DNA of 44,483 bases from Acetoanaerobium pronyense (GTDB lineage: Bacteria; Bacillota; Clostridia; Peptostreptococcales; Filifactoraceae), in contig NZ_JAGGLI010000025.1 in the NCBI RefSeq assembly GCF_017874355.1, positions 1 through 44,483 of the forward strand, read 5' to 3'. The notes beneath the pieces were generated by a model. It made no database searches and was not told where the DNA came from. It was given only the letters and a program-made list of their open reading frames with translations. Positions 33,033 through 42,031 of the stretch are shown one piece after another. How positions within the stretch are numbered: the first letter of the stretch is position 1; the number at the start of each line of letters is the position of its first letter. The translations under genes and the position numbers were made by a program.

Positions 33033-33953
33033 TTATGCTTCCTTCTCTACCCTATCTTTTACTTTAAGTACTAGCTTTTCTATTCTTTTGTCGCTAACTG
33101 AAATAGCTTCTAAATCCACATGCTCAAATTCTGCATTTTTTATATCTTCTGGATTGCTTAAATCAGGTATTTTACCAAGTGTAGCTAGAAGGAGCCCTCC
33201 AATTGTTTCATTGGTATCTGTAGGAAGATCTATGTTTAGCATCTCATTGATATCTGATATACTTGTAAGTCCTTCAATTTCATATATCTCATCGTTGATT
33301 TTCACTATTTCTTCCTCTTCAATGATGTCATCATCCTCATCTGATATATCTCCTACTATCTCTTCCACAAGGTCTTCTATTGTTATTATTCCAGAGAATC
33401 CACCATATTCATCAATTACTAAAGCCATATGATTTCTCAGCTTTTTCATTTCTAGAAAAAGCTCATCTATACTCATATATTCATGAATAAAATACGGTTT
33501 TCTCATTAGAGATCTTATATCTATATTATCAAGGTCTCCTTTTCTTGAAGCTTCAAGAAGATCCTTTATATGAAGTACTCCTATTATATTATCTATTTCC
33601 TTCTCATAGACAGGTACTCTTGAATACCTCTCCTCTATTATTCTGTCAATGATTTCTGGTGTTTCATCTTCAATGTTTACAGTAAACACGGATGTCCTTG
33701 GGATCATAATCTCCTTAGTCTTTGTCTCGTAGAGTTTTAGGACGTTCTTAATCATTTCCTTTTCAAACAGATTCACTGCTCCTTTTTCTTCCTCTTCATC
33801 CAAAATAGTAATAAGCTCATCTTTAAGCATTTCTTCGGTATCTTCTGGATGATCTGCTTTAGCGAAAATGTTTTTTAAACTTCTTCCTCCCGAAATTATA
33901 CCTAGTGGTGTTCTAAGTATGTCAAAGAAAGTCCTCCCGACGCCGTCTTCCAT
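33033..33953 (-). CDS. CorC-like CBS-pair protein
   Basis: 306-residue protein with a CBS pair (about 80-205; VFTVNIEDETPEIIDRIIEERYSRVPVY, IDEYGGFSGIITIEDLVEEIVGDI) and a C-terminal CorC/HlyC domain with the TIGGLLLATLGKIP loop. It has no DUF21/CNNM transmembrane domain, like E. coli CorC (292 residues). Family members take part in Mg2+/Co2+ handling. Unit of its own: GGAGGG before the ATG and a strong terminator after. Confidence 0.9.
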   Translation of the reverse strand: MEDGVGRTFFDILRTPLGIISGGRSLKNIFAKADHPEDTEEMLKDELITILDEEEEKGAVNLFEKEMIKNVLKLYETKTKEIMIPRTSVFTVNIEDETPEIIDRIIEERYSRVPVYEKEIDNIIGVLHIKDLLEASRKGDLDNIDIRSLMRKPYFIHEYMSIDELFLEMKKLRNHMALVIDEYGGFSGIITIEDLVEEIVGDISDEDDDIIEEEEIVKINDEIYEIEGLTSISDINEMLNIDLPTDTNETIGGLLLATLGKIPDLSNPEDIKNAEFEHVDLEAISVSDKRIEKLVLKVKDRVEKEA

Positions 33954-34043
33954 TCTTTTTTCCCTCCATTTTTTATGTTCTATAAAATACTATTACCATA
34001 CATTATAACATCTTAACCATAAATTGAACAATTTTTTTGTCCC

Positions 34044-34073
34044 TTGAAATTCTAAGGTCCGTAGTATTATAAT
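34044..34073 (+). promoter_or_regulatory. tyrS promoter
   Basis: TTGAAA (34044-34049) and consensus TATAAT (34068-34073) are 18 bp apart, giving a leader of only about 25 nt before the ATG. There is therefore no room for a T-box. Confidence 0.75.
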
Positions 34074-34104
34074 ATAAAGATAAAACTTAAATTGAGGTGA
34101 GGAA

Positions 34105-35331
34105 ATGAGCAATGTGTTTGACGTACTTAAAGAACGTGGTTTTATAGCCCAAGCTACCCACGAAGATGAGATAAAAGAGCTTTTAGGAAAAGAAAAGGTT
34201 GTTTTTTATACTGGCTATGACCCTACCGCTGACAGCCTCCATGTAGGTCATTTTCTTCAAGCAGTGGCTATGAGACACCTTCAGATGGCTGGACATAAGC
34301 CTGTGGTCCTTATAGGTGGTGGAACAGCTATGATTGGCGACCCATCTGGAAGAACTGATATGAGGCAGATGATGACTCCTGAAATTATAAAGCACAACGG
34401 TGATAGATTCAAAGAACAACTAGGAAGATTTATTGATTTCAGTGATGACAAGGCAATTCTTGTAGACAACGCACAGTGGCTTATGGGACTTACATATATA
34501 CCTTTTCTAAGGGAAATAGGCCAGCATTTTTCAGTAAATAGAATGCTTACTGCAGAATGTTTCAAATCAAGAATGGAAAAAGGACTATCTTTTCTTGAAT
34601 TTAACTACATGATAATGCAGGCTTATGATTTTCTTGAGCTAAATAGAAGACATGGATGCACCCTTCAGCTTGGTGGAGATGATCAGTGGTCAAATATTAT
34701 AGCTGGTACCGACCTCATAAGAAGAAAAGAGCAAAAACAGGCTTTTGGTATGACTTTTAACCTTCTTACTACAGCAGATGGGAAAAAAATGGGAAAGACC
34801 ATGTCTGGCGCAGTGTGGCTTGATAGAGAAAAAACTTCTCCATACGAGTTTTTTCAGTACTGGAGAAATATAGAGGATGCATCTGTGGAGAAGTGCCTTG
34901 CCCTTCTTACATTCCTTCCTATGGATGAAGTTAGAAGACTTGGAAGCCTAGAAGGTTCTAAAATAAATGAAGCTAAAGAAATACTGGCTTACGAAGTTAC
35001 AAAGCTCGTTCATGGCGAAGAAGATGCAACATCTTCCCTTGAAGCCGCAAGGGCCATATTTGCAAAAGGAAATGTTTCAGATAACGCACCTACTACAGAA
35101 ATCTCTTCTTCAGACCTTGAGGATGGAATAGGAATTATTGAAATCCTTAGTCTTACTTCTTTGGTTCCTTCAAAAGGGGAAGCTAGAAGGCTAATTGCTC
35201 AAGGAGGAATATCTGTAAACGATGTAAAGGTGGACTCCATAGACTACAAATTAGACTCTTCAATGATTAAAGATGGAGTAATAATGATAAAAAAAGGAAA
35301 GAAAACCTTCCACCAGGTAAAACCTGTATAA
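34105..35331 (+). CDS. tyrS: Tyrosyl-tRNA synthetase
   Basis: 408-residue class I synthetase. HIGH appears as HVGH (46-49), KMSKS as KKMGKT (near 228), and an S4 RNA-binding domain is at the C-terminus (about 340-405, [19 protein letters not shown]). It charges tRNA-Tyr. KMGKT and the ADGKKMGKT context suggest the TyrZ-like subclass. GAGGTGAGG lies before the ATG. Its own promoter and terminator flank it, and it is the only rightward gene in this region. Confidence 0.96.
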   Translation: MSNVFDVLKERGFIAQATHEDEIKELLGKEKVVFYTGYDPTADSLHVGHFLQAVAMRHLQMAGHKPVVLIGGGTAMIGDPSGRTDMRQMMTPEIIKHNGDRFKEQLGRFIDFSDDKAILVDNAQWLMGLTYIPFLREIGQHFSVNRMLTAECFKSRMEKGLSFLEFNYMIMQAYDFLELNRRHGCTLQLGGDDQWSNIIAGTDLIRRKEQKQAFGMTFNLLTTADGKKMGKTMSGAVWLDREKTSPYEFFQYWRNIEDASVEKCLALLTFLPMDEVRRLGSLEGSKINEAKEILAYEVTKLVHGEEDATSSLEAARAIFAKGNVSDNAPTTEISSSDLEDGIGIIEILSLTSLVPSKGEARRLIAQGGISVNDVKVDSIDYKLDSSMIKDGVIMIKKGKKTFHQVKPV

Positions 35332-35337
35332 AATGAC

Positions 35338-35386
35338 AAAAGCCAACGCATTGTAAAATTTTACACTACGTTGGCTTTATTTTTTA
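35338..35386 (+). terminator. tyrS terminator, bidirectional
   Basis: AAAGCCAACG pairs with CGTTGGCTTT; TAAAATTTTA forms a further palindrome in the loop. A run of T follows, so it serves tyrS and probably the convergent kinase gene. Confidence 0.88.
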
Positions 35387-35392
35387 GTTTTT

Positions 35393-36805
35393 TTATATAC
35401 TTTCTTTTGAGGTTATGGAAGGCATAATGATTTTAATTACAGTGCCTTTTCCAATCTCACTTTCTATCTCCATTGTTGAACTATGAATCTTTAAAATCTC
35501 ATCAACAATAGAAAGTCCAAGGCCACTTCCTGGAGAATTGTGACTTACTTTATAAAATTTCTCTCTTATTTTTTCAATATTTTCTTTTGATATTCCAATT
35601 CCTGTGTCAGAAATATTTATTTCTATCTTTTCTTTATATCCTATAGCTTCAAGATGAATAGTCCCTCCTTGAGGTGTAAACTTTAGAGCATTTGCAAGGA
35701 GATTGATAAATACCTGTCTTATTCTATTTACATCACCCATTACAAAGGTCTCTTCCCCTTGGGAATTGCAGGTAAGATTAATTCCTTCTGCTCTTGGTAT
35801 AAACTGCTTATAAACCTCTTCAAGTACCTTTTTAGGACTCATAGGTTTCATATTTACTCTCATGGTAGTTGATTCAAGCCTCGAAAAATCAAGAAGTTCT
35901 TCAACTATATCCTTGAGCCTATCGGTTTCTCCAGAAATTATATTAAGCCCTATATCAAGCTCACTGTTTTTTTCTATATCTCCAGCAAGTAGAGTTTCGG
36001 ACCATCCCTTTATTGAAGTAAGAGGAGTTCTTAGTTCATGGGAAATTGAGGATATGAAGTCAATTTTTAGTTTGTCAGCCTTTAAAATCTCTTCTGCCAT
36101 AAAGTTCATAGTATCTGAAAGCTGACCTATCTCATCATCATACATCTTAATTGCTTTTTTCTCAAAATCCCCTAGAGCCATATGCTTTGCAACTGTATTT
36201 AACTGTTTGATTGGATTTACGATAGACTTGGATATTATTATAGCCATGACCATAAAAAAGAGTATCACGGTAAACCCAAGCAAAATACCTCCAAGGACAT
36301 ACTGCCTTACCTCTTTATATACGCTATCAAGTGATACAGTAAATCTTATAGCCCCATCAATTTGATTATATCTGACAAGAGGCCTAGTTGCAGACATTAT
36401 CCGTTCACCTGTGACTTCGCTTTTTCCTTCATATATTACAAGTCTATTTTCAAATGCCGCCTTTACATCCTCAGATTCTATAGGTACTGGATCTGAAAAT
36501 CCATTTGAGTCCATTATAACTGTAGCGTTTGAATCTAGTATCTGAATCAAAAACTTAGAATCATAGGAAGACATAGAATTTTCAAAAAGGAACTTGGATT
36601 TTTCTTGGGCTGTAGAGTAATTAAAGTATCTATTTAAAAACTCTGAGGTCATAGTTACCCTATCTCTTAAAATTTGTTCTACTCCTCCAAAGTAATAGTT
36701 TTGAACAAATATCACAAAAAAGACTTCAAGAACTATAACTGTTGCTATTACTATAGCTCCAAAATTTATTATTATCCTGCTCCTTATACTTGATCTAACT
36801 TTCAT
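35393..36805 (-). CDS. Sensor histidine kinase of the envelope operon
   Basis: About 470-residue kinase. Two membrane spans (first about 13-40, second about 180-205) enclose a 140-residue extracellular PAS-like sensor region. HAMP, HisKA with SHELRTP, N-box INLLANALKF and G boxes DTGIG and GSGLGLS follow. The ATG at 36805 with GGGAAGAGG is preferred to an in-frame ATG at 36826. It overlaps the 3' end of the regulator gene by about 11 bp. It is last of a seven-gene operon; the signal is unknown, but the operon's envelope genes suggest wall or surface stress. Confidence 0.93.
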   Translation of the reverse strand: MKVRSSIRSRIIINFGAIVIATVIVLEVFFVIFVQNYYFGGVEQILRDRVTMTSEFLNRYFNYSTAQEKSKFLFENSMSSYDSKFLIQILDSNATVIMDSNGFSDPVPIESEDVKAAFENRLVIYEGKSEVTGERIMSATRPLVRYNQIDGAIRFTVSLDSVYKEVRQYVLGGILLGFTVILFFMVMAIIISKSIVNPIKQLNTVAKHMALGDFEKKAIKMYDDEIGQLSDTMNFMAEEILKADKLKIDFISSISHELRTPLTSIKGWSETLLAGDIEKNSELDIGLNIISGETDRLKDIVEELLDFSRLESTTMRVNMKPMSPKKVLEEVYKQFIPRAEGINLTCNSQGEETFVMGDVNRIRQVFINLLANALKFTPQGGTIHLEAIGYKEKIEINISDTGIGISKENIEKIREKFYKVSHNSPGSGLGLSIVDEILKIHSSTMEIESEIGKGTVIKIIMPSITSKESI

Positions 36806-37493
36806 CCTCTTCCCACCTATATCCATATCCCCATACAGTCTTGAGGTAACAAGGATTGGCAGGGTCCTTTTCTATTTTTTTTCTGATTCTTCTCATATTT
36901 ACGTCAACCACCTTCAAGTCTCCAAAGTAATTTTTTCCCCAGATTTCATTTAATATCTGGTCTCTGCTTAGAGATTTTCCCTTATTTCTCATAAAAAGAT
37001 CAAGTATTTCAAACTCCTTTGGAGTAAGCTCGATTTCTTTATCACTTTTATAGAATTTTCTATCTGATAGCTTTAGTGTAAAATGTCCACTTCTAATTTC
37101 GTCTTTTTCATAATCTACAACATCACTCAAGGAGATTCTTCTTGTAAGTGATTTTATTCTTGCCACAAGTTCTGTAGGGCTAAACGGCTTGCTTATATAA
37201 TCATCTGCTCCATACTCAAGTCCTAAAACCTTATCCTGCTCTTGAGTTCTTGCTGTAAGCATTATGATTCCAATTGAAGGGCTTTTTTCTCTAAGTCTTT
37301 TAAGGACTTCAAAGCCATCTATCCCAGGTAGCATTACATCAAGTATAGCTAACCTTATATCATTATTTTTTTCAAAAACTTCTACTGCTTCTTCCCCTGT
37401 AGATGCTTCGAAAACCTCATAGCCTTCTCGCTTTAGGTTTATAGTTACAAAGCTTCTTATGGAGTATTCATCTTCTAATACTAATATCTTCAA
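36795..37493 (-). CDS. OmpR/PhoB-family response regulator of the envelope operon
   Basis: About 232 residues. Numbered from a possible GTG at 37502: Asp55 in LAILDVMLP is the phospho-acceptor, T in MLTART and K in SKPFSP complete the active site, and the winged-helix domain ends in YLKTVWGYGYRWE. The TTG at 37493 is chosen because AAGGAG is 8 nt upstream; the GTG is too close. It shares the operon with the kinase and with the lipoprotein that precedes it by 17 bp. Confidence 0.93.
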   Translation of the reverse strand: MKILVLEDEYSIRSFVTINLKREGYEVFEASTGEEAVEVFEKNNDIRLAILDVMLPGIDGFEVLKRLREKSPSIGIIMLTARTQEQDKVLGLEYGADDYISKPFSPTELVARIKSLTRRISLSDVVDYEKDEIRSGHFTLKLSDRKFYKSDKEIELTPKEFEILDLFMRNKGKSLSRDQILNEIWGKNYFGDLKVVDVNMRRIRKKIEKDPANPCYLKTVWGYGYRWEEDES

Positions 37494-37510
37494 AGGGTTC
37501 ACTCCTTATT

Positions 37511-38848
37511 TTAAAGTCCTATTGGCTTGGTTACATTGGAAAGATTGAGTATATCTGATCTCATCCTCAAATAAAGTGCCTTATCTTCTTCATTTAAGTC
37601 TTCAGAAAAGTCTTCGACTCGTCCTCCGGTTATCTCTTCACTACTTTCAGATATTACTTGAAGGACTTGCTCTGTCTGCTCCCACTCTGATTTATTCATG
37701 ATTCTTATCTCAGAAAGCAGATGAGGGTTATTTTGAGAGTCTATAAAATTAACTCTTAGCACTCTTTCTTCATCATCTTTTTCAAGAGTATATCTTGATG
37801 TGAAGCTTTCAGGTATTTCAAATAAAAAGCCCATCCTATAATCTTCGTATATCTGTTTGCTGAGTTTTAAGGTTCCTTCATTTGTTATATTATAGTAGCT
37901 TTTCACCCAAGGCTTTGAGGGTTCGTACATATTTTTCCCATCTGGAGGTAAGAATGGGAATCCTATCTCCATTATTCCATTTGAGTCCATATCTTTACTT
38001 TGAACTGGAAATACCTTTTTAGGAAGAGAAAGTCCGAGAACCTCCACACTGTCCTTTAAGCTTTTATCAGTGTAAAAAAACACCTCTGTCTTTCCTTCTT
38101 GCCCACCTATAAAGGAATCTACAAATATCGCCTTCTTATCATCATATATTCCGCTTATCTTAATAGAATATGGCTCAGTCCCTGGATATAAACCTGTTTC
38201 TGCCATCCTATTCATTTTTTCGTCTTTATAGTTCATAACTCTTAGTCTATTTTCAAGGGTTGTAGTATCCTGATATGTCACTACTACCTCGTAAAATCCA
38301 TCTCCATTTATATCATATACATCGCCTGCTAGATATGGCATCTCTACTATAGGCTCAATACTATCCCCATTGAATCCAAGAATAGTAAGTTTTTTGCCAT
38401 AGCTAAACTGTTCATCCCCTTGTGTTCCGATTATTATCTCTCTCTTTCCATCTCCATCAAGGTCCTTTATGCTGTACTGAAGTATCTCAAAGGATTTTAG
38501 CTTTATGTCTGCAATACTACTCCAAACACCATTTTTTTCCCTTAAAACCATGATCCCTATAAGCTTAGTGCTTTTATCTCTGTAAAATGCTATAAGCTCC
38601 TCTGTGCCGCTTCCATCCAAATCTCTCTTTGTAAAGGCATCTTCCTTTTCTATTTCGTCGAGAGCAGGAAGTACAGTAAATGTAGCATTTGCAGGGAGGA
38701 ATTTTTCCATAGCATCTTTCATGCCCTTTTTCTCCAAATTAAGCTCTGGAGGATGTAGTAGCTCTTCTGGTGTAGCGACTCTTGTGCAGCCAGAGAGGAC
38801 TGTCCCTAAAAAGGTCACTAAAAGAACTGTTTTTAAAAAATTTTTCAC
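37511..38848 (-). CDS. Lipoprotein with FG-GAP-like DxDGxGxxE loops
   Basis: 445 residues. The signal peptide ends LSGC with lipid-anchored Cys21. The mature part carries a series of calcium-loop motifs of FG-GAP/VCBS type: D76-x-DGSG, D129-x-DGDGxxE, D179-x-NGDGxxE and D286-x-DSNGxxE, separated by beta strands. This resembles a small beta-propeller on the outside of the membrane. GTG start with AAGGGTG 8 nt upstream. Lying directly ahead of the regulator and kinase genes, it may be an accessory sensor or ligand-binding partner; no named family recognised. Confidence 0.8.
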   Translation of the reverse strand: MKNFLKTVLLVTFLGTVLSGCTRVATPEELLHPPELNLEKKGMKDAMEKFLPANATFTVLPALDEIEKEDAFTKRDLDGSGTEELIAFYRDKSTKLIGIMVLREKNGVWSSIADIKLKSFEILQYSIKDLDGDGKREIIIGTQGDEQFSYGKKLTILGFNGDSIEPIVEMPYLAGDVYDINGDGFYEVVVTYQDTTTLENRLRVMNYKDEKMNRMAETGLYPGTEPYSIKISGIYDDKKAIFVDSFIGGQEGKTEVFFYTDKSLKDSVEVLGLSLPKKVFPVQSKDMDSNGIMEIGFPFLPPDGKNMYEPSKPWVKSYYNITNEGTLKLSKQIYEDYRMGFLFEIPESFTSRYTLEKDDEERVLRVNFIDSQNNPHLLSEIRIMNKSEWEQTEQVLQVISESSEEITGGRVEDFSEDLNEEDKALYLRMRSDILNLSNVTKPIGL

Positions 38849-38884
38849 TATTAAAGCACCCTTCCATATAAGTCCCAGATATCA

Positions 38885-39238
38885 TTATCTTAGCTTTACT
38901 CCTGTGTATATGAGTACCATCATCACAACAGGTCTTACTACACCTTCTTCAAAGCCATAGATTCCGCTTGAAAATCCAAGTATCGAAAGAGATATCTGAG
39001 AAATTAAAAAACCGTAAAACCCAATTTTTTTTCCTAGAAATAGCATACCGAGAAAAAGTACATTAATCAATGTCAAAATAATTACGGAAAATACTATGAA
39101 ATTTCCTCCAAGTAGATTTGCCGCTTCAGAGAAAGAAAATACAAGGGGTAAAATCTGTATAATATTCACAATAGCAAATATAGGAATGACAATTTTTAGC
39201 CATTTATTCACTTCAAAAGCAGCTTTATGATGCTCCAT
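38885..39238 (-). CDS. Four-span small membrane protein
   Basis: 117 residues with about four hydrophobic spans and little else. No catalytic motif or family that I recognise. It overlaps the MFS gene by 14 bp, starts with AGGAG before the ATG and is followed by the lipoprotein gene 36 bp later, so it is part of the same operon. Confidence 0.75.
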   Translation of the reverse strand: MEHHKAAFEVNKWLKIVIPIFAIVNIIQILPLVFSFSEAANLLGGNFIVFSVIILTLINVLFLGMLFLGKKIGFYGFLISQISLSILGFSSGIYGFEEGVVRPVVMMVLIYTGVKLR

Positions 39239-40457
39239 AAGTTGGGGACTCCTTTCTTAAGACCTCTCCTTTAAACATAAATACAAACATTGATGTAGCT
39301 ATAAGATAAAGTCCCACAGTAAAGTAATAAGGCATATTATAGCTATAGTTTTCCATTATAAATCCCCCTACAGATATCCCGAGAGCTCTAGTGAGATTTC
39401 CAGAAAGAGACATAAGACTTGAAAGATTAGCTCTGTCTAATGGATGAACCATTTCCATACCAATATTTTGTATCAAAGGAAAAGCCATATTCATAAGAGA
39501 TGACCTCATAAAAAAAGATATTGCTATAAGCAGTATTCCTTGTGGAAAGGCTATCGATATCAAAAATGGTATTGATAAAAGTTGACAAAGCACTATTGCT
39601 CTATGTGCTCCTATTTTCCCTACGAGGACCGGAATAAGCAGCCCTCCAAGTACACATCCAAACTGAGAAAATGAGAGTATCGAGCCTACTATAGAATCAT
39701 CTACATTTAGGGAATATTTTAGGTATACGCTAAAAAAAGGGACCACCATCCCTGCACCCATCCCTATAGTTCCATTAAAAAGAAGGAACCTGTTAGCAGA
39801 CTTACTACTTATAAGTATATTTTTGTATCCTAATAGATATTCAGATACGGTTCTTCTATGTATTATTTTATTTTCATGAAGCATTAGCACTGGAATAGCT
39901 GCAATTAAAACTATAAATCCTCCCATAGAAAGGACAGCGGACAACGCTCCAACTGAACCTAGATAATTCGACAAAAAATCCGAGATAAAACCGCCCATTA
40001 GATTAGAGCTCGTCATACCCAGGTTCATTGCTGTAAAATTCATGCTAAAAGCAAGGACTCTGCTCTCTATAGGAGCGTTTTCAGTTAGAAACATTGCTTC
40101 AACTGTATTTTTTATGGCATATCCAAAGCCGCTAAGTATACCCATCATTATTATGAGGTATGAGGAATCTACTTTTACCATAAGAAGCATTCCAAAAAAA
40201 AGCCCGAAGATTCCAATCAATATGCTTTTTTTCTTTCCTATCCGCCCTACAAGATATGCTCCAAAAACTGAAAATATTGCTGTAGACAGAGTGTGAGAAG
40301 ACAGCATTTTTCCTACAAAATTTTCTCCATAACCTACCTCTTTAAGATATAAAGCTGCAAACATCATAAATATCCCATATGCAAAGGATATTAGAAGATT
40401 CGCAGTGAGATAGAGGTTTATATTTTTTCCAAGCCCCTTTTTTTCTCCCTGATCCAT
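39225..40457 (-). CDS. Major facilitator superfamily transporter
   Basis: 410 residues with twelve membrane spans. The MFS motif between spans 2 and 3 is recognisable (GAYLVGRIGKKKSILIG), and the second half is duplicated in the usual way (LVGKIGAHRAIV). Substrate unknown; similar proteins include multidrug or sugar exporters. GGGGGA precedes the ATG. Its place among LCP, lipoprotein and two-component genes suggests export of a drug or envelope component. Confidence 0.85.
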   Translation of the reverse strand: MDQGEKKGLGKNINLYLTANLLISFAYGIFMMFAALYLKEVGYGENFVGKMLSSHTLSTAIFSVFGAYLVGRIGKKKSILIGIFGLFFGMLLMVKVDSSYLIIMMGILSGFGYAIKNTVEAMFLTENAPIESRVLAFSMNFTAMNLGMTSSNLMGGFISDFLSNYLGSVGALSAVLSMGGFIVLIAAIPVLMLHENKIIHRRTVSEYLLGYKNILISSKSANRFLLFNGTIGMGAGMVVPFFSVYLKYSLNVDDSIVGSILSFSQFGCVLGGLLIPVLVGKIGAHRAIVLCQLLSIPFLISIAFPQGILLIAISFFMRSSLMNMAFPLIQNIGMEMVHPLDRANLSSLMSLSGNLTRALGISVGGFIMENYSYNMPYYFTVGLYLIATSMFVFMFKGEVLRKESPTYGAS

Positions 40458-40480
40458 TTTTTCCCCCTTGATTCAAATTA

Positions 40481-40783
40481 TCAGTCTACATTTCCTTCCA
40501 TAAGCTTATCATTTAGAGAATCCCCTACATTGAATTCGTCCTCGGAAAATTCTTCCTCTTCTTCAAGCATTTCTTCATCTAGGATTTCTTCCATCACTTC
40601 CTCTTCCTCTTCTGCTTCTATCCCTAATATCTCTTCTTCTATCTCTTCACTTTCAAAACCTGAATCTATGCTTGTAAGCTTTGCGCTATTTATAAGAGGG
40701 GGTAAAAAAAGTATTGCAAGTGCTAGTATTAGAGCCGTTATAATAAACTTGCTTTGTTCATCCAGCTTGTCCTCTTTTTTCAT
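40481..40783 (-). CDS. Single-span protein with very acidic tail
   Basis: 100 residues from the ATG at 40783 (an upstream ATG at 40807 overlaps the LCP gene). One span (about 12-34) is followed by a tail of which 25 of 40 residues (44-83) are Glu or Asp. No family recognised. Type II topology by the charge rule (basic N-terminus inside) would place the acidic tail outside, where it could bind cations or wall polymer. Confidence 0.75.
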   Translation of the reverse strand: MKKEDKLDEQSKFIITALILALAILFLPPLINSAKLTSIDSGFESEEIEEEILGIEAEEEEEVMEEILDEEMLEEEEEFSEDEFNVGDSLNDKLMEGNVD

Positions 40784-40787
40784 AAAA

Positions 40788-41783
40788 TCAATTCCCTTCG
40801 TCTTCAACAGGTCTTATCCCTCTATATAAGTTCCTCATCAACGCTCTAGTTTTTTCTCTATCATGTTCAAAATACCAAGCACCATTTTCTAATCTGTCTT
40901 CTCCTGGTAGGCTATATGCATTTATATCTGTGTCATTCATATTCAAAGCTTTTGTTCCATAGTAAAGTGCTTCTGTTAATGTAAGACTTGTTTTTGTATT
41001 TTGAAGTCCCGTACTTATAACATTTGGAAGTCTTATTGGATTCATTGCTTTTTTCATCGCAACCATTACAAATTCTTGCTGCCTGCTTATTCTTCCTAAA
41101 TCCCCTTCTCCCCCTGCAGCTCCAGAGTTATTTTTTCTCCATCTTAGGTATTTTACAGCATCTTCTCCATCAAGAAGCTTTTTACCCTTTTCAAATCTTA
41201 TTTTTAAAGGGGGAGTATCATAAGGGTCATCATAAACCATTCTAAATGGTATATCTACTTCTACCCCACCTATAGAGTCCACAATCTCTCTAACACCTTT
41301 GTAATCCACAACAGCATAATTGTGAATAGTTACTCCAAGTATTTTTGATACTGCCTCTGCAGTTCCTTTTATTCCGCCTCGTCCTTCTGGATAGCCATAT
41401 ACTGAGTTTATTTTTTTCCTAGCCGGGTCTCTATATCCGTATAAATCTATATAGGTATCTCTTGGGATAGATATTATATCAAGCATATTATCTTCCTGAT
41501 CGTAGCTAAGAACCATCAAGGTATCTGTCCTTACTCCATCTATTCCTACAAGAAGTATATTAACCCTTCTCGTTTTTCCGTATCTTTCGTCAAGCTCTCT
41601 TTGCTCCTTTTCCTCTGCGGTTTCGATTTCTTCTACTTCCTCTATCTCTTGCTCTTGGTATATTGCTTCAAATTCCTCAAATGAGGTAGCGTTATAGTAC
41701 CTGTTTATTGCAAAAATACCTCCACCGAGGATAGCCCCAAATACCCCTAAAAAAATAACAAGATATTTCAAATACTTTTTCAA
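40788..41783 (-). CDS. LytR-CpsA-Psr (LCP) family protein
   Basis: About 331 residues. N-terminal span (about 8-30), an acidic linker, then the LCP domain (about 75-290) with NILLVGIDG, RTDTLMVLS, SIPRDTYID and LRWRKNNSGAAGGEGDLGRISRQQEFV. LCP proteins join wall teichoic acid or other polymers to peptidoglycan outside the membrane. The TTG at 41783 is chosen as AAGGTGG lies 5 nt upstream; a GTG at 41792 overlaps that site. First gene of the seven-gene unit. Its 5' leader is unusually purine-rich. Confidence 0.9.
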   Translation of the reverse strand: MKKYLKYLVIFLGVFGAILGGGIFAINRYYNATSFEEFEAIYQEQEIEEVEEIETAEEKEQRELDERYGKTRRVNILLVGIDGVRTDTLMVLSYDQEDNMLDIISIPRDTYIDLYGYRDPARKKINSVYGYPEGRGGIKGTAEAVSKILGVTIHNYAVVDYKGVREIVDSIGGVEVDIPFRMVYDDPYDTPPLKIRFEKGKKLLDGEDAVKYLRWRKNNSGAAGGEGDLGRISRQQEFVMVAMKKAMNPIRLPNVISTGLQNTKTSLTLTEALYYGTKALNMNDTDINAYSLPGEDRLENGAWYFEHDREKTRALMRNLYRGIRPVEDEGN

Positions 41784-41991
41784 ATAAACCACCTTTATCC
41801 TATTTATTATTTTTCTGTCTCATTATTCTTTTTTTGTTTTTCACTATTTTTTGTCTCTTTGCTATTTATGCTATCTTTTTACTATTCATGTTCTATTCCT
41901 ATTTTACTGCTAATTAACTGTTGCGTAAATGAAAAAGGCACAATTGTAATCTACCTGTAGCAAGTAATCTAAAAACTTTATTTTTAAAATC

Positions 41992-42025
41992 AAAAGACAG
42001 GTACCTTAAAGATACCTGCCCTAAG
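41992..42025 (-). terminator. Chemoreceptor gene terminator
   Basis: On the minus strand GGCAGGTATC pairs with GGTACCTGTC (with a mismatch) and TTTT follows, just after the chemoreceptor stop codon. The 240 bp from here to the LCP gene hold that gene's promoter and purine-rich leader but no open frame that I can support. Confidence 0.75.
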
Positions 42026-42031
42026 TCTTTA

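Noticed and set aside
33954-34104. T-box leader of tyrS
   Set aside because: A good promoter lies only about 25 nt from the predicted leader start to the ATG; no specifier or TGGN motif.
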